DNA from: CAWCDJ01 sp963778675
GTDB lineage: Bacteria; Acidobacteriota; Terriglobia; Bryobacterales; Bryobacteraceae
Direction of reading: 5' to 3'
NCBI GenBank assembly: GCA_963778675.1
Contig: CAVZVI010000011.1
Location: forward strand, 1,426,001-1,490,000
Length of the DNA stretch: 64,000 nucleotides
Shown: in pieces, positions 62,212 to 64,000 of the stretch
Numbering within the stretch: the first letter of the stretch is position 1
Layout: every line of letters begins with the position of its first letter
The notes under the pieces: model-generated
The model's input: the letters and a program-made list of their open reading frames with translations, nothing else
The model's database searches: none
Told to the model about the DNA's origin: nothing
Made by a program: the position numbers and the translations under genes

Positions 62212-64000
62212 ATGGGTCAGTGTGCCGCCTGCGGCTCCGAGGTCTCCGAAAACAGCCGGCTGTGCCCCGGGTGCGGACGCGCGGTGGAAGAAGACTCCTT
62301 CGCTACCCGGACCGTTGCCGTGTCGACTCCTGCTTCCCGCGCTCCAAGCCTGCGCTCGTCCTCCGCCGCGCGTCAGGGGCGGTTCACGCCCGGGCAACTG
62401 CTGGGCGGGCGGTACCGCATCATTGCGCTGCTCGGCAAAGGGGGCATGGGCGAAGTCTATCGCGCCGACGATCTCAGCCTCGATCAGCCGGTGGCGCTCA
62501 AGTTTCTGCCCGAAGCACTGACGCAACATGCCGACGCTCTGGCGCGATTCCGCAACGAAGTCCGCATCGCCCGCCAGGTGTCGCACCCCAACGTCTGCCG
62601 CGTGTACGACCTCGGCGAGATGGAGGGCCTCTATTTCCTTTCCATGGAGTACGTGGACGGCGAAGACCTCGGGTCGCTGCTGCGGCGCATCGGCCGGCTT
62701 CCCTCCGACAAAGCCCTCGAGATCGCGCGCAAGCTCTGCGCCGGGCTCGCCGCGGCCCACGAAAAGGGCGTGCTGCACCGCGACCTCAAGCCCGCTAATG
62801 TCATGCTGGACGCCCGCGGTCAGGTCCTGCTGACGGATTTCGGACTGGCCGGACTGGCGGGCGAGATCGAACTGGCCGAAGTGCGCAACGGCACTCCCGC
62901 CTACATGGCGCCCGAGCAACTGGCCGGCGAGGAAGTCACGGTCAAGAGCGATATCTATTCGCTCGGCCTGGTGCTCTACGAGATCTTCACCGGAAAACTG
63001 CCCTACGAATCGGCCACGCTGGCCGGTTTGATCCGCGCGCAGAAAGAGAGCGCCCCGCCCAGCCCGGCCACACTGGTGCGCGACCTCGATCCCGCCGTCG
63101 AGCGTGTGATTCTGCGCTGCCTGCAGGCACGCCCCGCGCTACGCCCGGGTTCGGCCCTTGCGGTTGCGGCGGCCCTGCCCGGCGGCGATCCCCTGGCAGC
63201 GGCGCTGGCCGCGGGCGAGACGCCTTCGCCCGAGATGGTGGCGGCCGCCGGCGAAGGAGAGGGATTGCCCATGCGCGCGGCGGTCCCGCTGTTCCTCGGC
63301 AGTCTCGCCCTGCTCGCCGCGGCGTGCTTCATGTTCCACAGCACCAGCGCGCTCGAGATGCTGCAGCCCGAATACCCGCCCGACGTGCTGGTGCAGAAGA
63401 TTCGCGACCTGCTTCCGCGTCTCGGCCTCCCCGACACCCGGCCCGCCGACTTCGCCTACGGGTTTGACTGGAACGACGGACTCTTCGACTCCTTCAAGAA
63501 GGAGAGCAAGCCCGCCCCGCAGTGGGACCGCTTCTTTGCGCAAAAGCCGCCCGCGTTGCACTTCTGGTACCGGCAAAGCAACTCAGCCATGACCGGCCTG
63601 GCGTTTCACGACGACCTGCTGACGCCGGGGATGGTGCAGTGGGACGATCCTCCGCCGGTGGAGTCCGGCATGGTGCGCATCGTGGTCGATTCCTTTGGCC
63701 GCCTTCTGTACTTCGAGCGGATTCCCGAGCAAAAGCAGGCGCCGGCGAAAGACCCATCCGCGCCGCCGGATTGGAACGCCGTATTCTCCGCAGCCGGGCT
63801 CGACCCGTCGCAATTTCAGACCGCCGCGCCGCAGTGGAATTCCCTGGCTTCTTCGGATACGCGGAAAGCCTGGACCGGCGTCTGGCCCGGAACCGGCCGC
63901 CCCCTGCGGGTCGAGGCCGCCTCACTCGGGAACCGGCCCGTGTTCTTCTCGGTAATCGAACCGTGGACGGAGCCCGATCGCACCCCGCGCCCCGGTTCCA
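62212..64000 (+). CDS. Membrane-bound Ser/Thr protein kinase, C-terminus outside the window
   Basis: Hanks-type kinase, at least 596 residues. An N-terminal zinc ribbon has CAACGSEVSENSRLCPGCG (Cys at 4, 7, 18, 21). A linker leads to the kinase domain at about 60-320: GRYRIIALLGKGGMGEVYRA (P-loop), VALKFLPEAL (Lys), VLHRDLKPANVML (catalytic loop), TDFGLAG (DFG) and GTPAYMAPEQL. A membrane segment lies near 365 (VPLFLGSLALLAAACFMF), followed by an external domain. The part from about 390 is rich in Trp/Pro (FAYGFDWNDGLFDSFKK) and not recognised. It is typical of acidobacterial kinases. The stop codon is beyond the window. Confidence 0.9.
   Translation, partial: MGQCAACGSEVSENSRLCPGCGRAVEEDSFATRTVAVSTPASRAPSLRSSSAARQGRFTPGQLLGGRYRIIALLGKGGMGEVYRADDLSLDQPVALKFLPEALTQHADALARFRNEVRIARQVSHPNVCRVYDLGEMEGLYFLSMEYVDGEDLGSLLRRIGRLPSDKALEIARKLCAGLAAAHEKGVLHRDLKPANVMLDARGQVLLTDFGLAGLAGEIELAEVRNGTPAYMAPEQLAGEEVTVKSDIYSLGLVLYEIFTGKLPYESATLAGLIRAQKESAPPSPATLVRDLDPAVERVILRCLQARPALRPGSALAVAAALPGGDPLAAALAAGETPSPEMVAAAGEGEGLPMRAAVPLFLGSLALLAAACFMFHSTSALEMLQPEYPPDVLVQKIRDLLPRLGLPDTRPADFAYGFDWNDGLFDSFKKESKPAPQWDRFFAQKPPALHFWYRQSNSAMTGLAFHDDLLTPGMVQWDDPPPVESGMVRIVVDSFGRLLYFERIPEQKQAPAKDPSAPPDWNAVFSAAGLDPSQFQTAAPQWNSLASSDTRKAWTGVWPGTGRPLRVEAASLGNRPVFFSVIEPWTEPDRTPRPGS

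Noticed and set aside
1..64000. tRNA, rRNA, CRISPR, IS element or prophage
   Set aside because: No cloverleaf, spacer-repeat array, transposase, integrase or phage-like protein was seen on either strand.

Overview
The window is GC-rich, densely coded chromosomal DNA of a Gram-negative-type bacterium (LptE, Pal, DegP and phosphatidylethanolamine synthesis genes are present). It most resembles the Acidobacteriota, probably the Solibacter/Bryobacter side. The pointers are three ADOP-type duplicated orphan permeases (one behind a PadR regulator), Tat-exported Gfo/Idh oxidoreductases, a long sortilin-like BNR propeller protein, and a DUF1844 protein. This placement is inference from gene content; no search was run. 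No gap longer than about 220 bases lacks a gene. I saw no tRNA, rRNA, CRISPR array, insertion sequence, phage or plasmid genes.

Layout. 1-2049 (minus): xseB-ispA-tlyA-nadK housekeeping operon. 2072-5374 (minus): Mrp-type ATPase and an ADOP permease. 5483-10572 (plus): nucleoside salvage operon with pyrimidine-nucleoside phosphorylase, CNT transporter, purine-nucleoside phosphorylase (frameshifted), cytidine deaminase and an exported deaminase-like amidohydrolase. 10658-13077 (plus): M24 peptidase homologue plus a LarA-N (DUF2088) protein. 13119-15432 (minus): RNase R with four frameshifts. 15506-20085 (plus): FecR/DUF6600 surface protein, purC-cvpA-Fis-like regulator, Nudix hydrolase. 20076-23069 (minus): padR and an ADOP permease behind a striking double operator. 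23136-29438 (plus): nitrilase, DUF1844, MBL hydrolase (frameshifted), ribF, TerC-like protein, ADOP permease. 29502-31632: self-regulated ABC exporter with TetR. 31679-34577 (minus): GH27 glycosidase and a Gfo/Idh oxidoreductase. 34681-43425: two unknown proteins facing two flavoenzymes, one a giant GMC oxidoreductase with duplicated C-terminal modules. 43583-49599: DegP protease, NarL/NarX-type two-component pair, Pal lipoprotein, CheY-like receiver and a zinc-free MDR reductase. 49754-54922: M28 peptidase, BNR propeller, small secreted beta protein. 55004-59146 (plus): psd-pssA-inactive ASADH homologue-lptE-holA envelope/replication operon. 59168-64000: rpsT, parDE toxin-antitoxin, Gfo/Idh oxidoreductase, map, Ser/Thr kinase (cut by the window end).

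The most interesting items are: (i) the convergent flavoenzyme/unknown-protein cluster at 34.7-43.4 kb; (ii) an aspartate-semialdehyde dehydrogenase homologue that has lost both catalytic residues, embedded in a phospholipid/LPS operon; (iii) a 17-bp perfect inverted repeat whose arms are themselves dyads, overlapping the padR promoter and start codon; (iv) several promoters whose -10 box sits 6-8 bases before the ATG, implying leaderless mRNAs; (v) seven frameshifts, all of the single-base-insertion type, in four otherwise intact genes; and (vi) a beta-domain shared by a GH27 enzyme and a stand-alone secreted protein.
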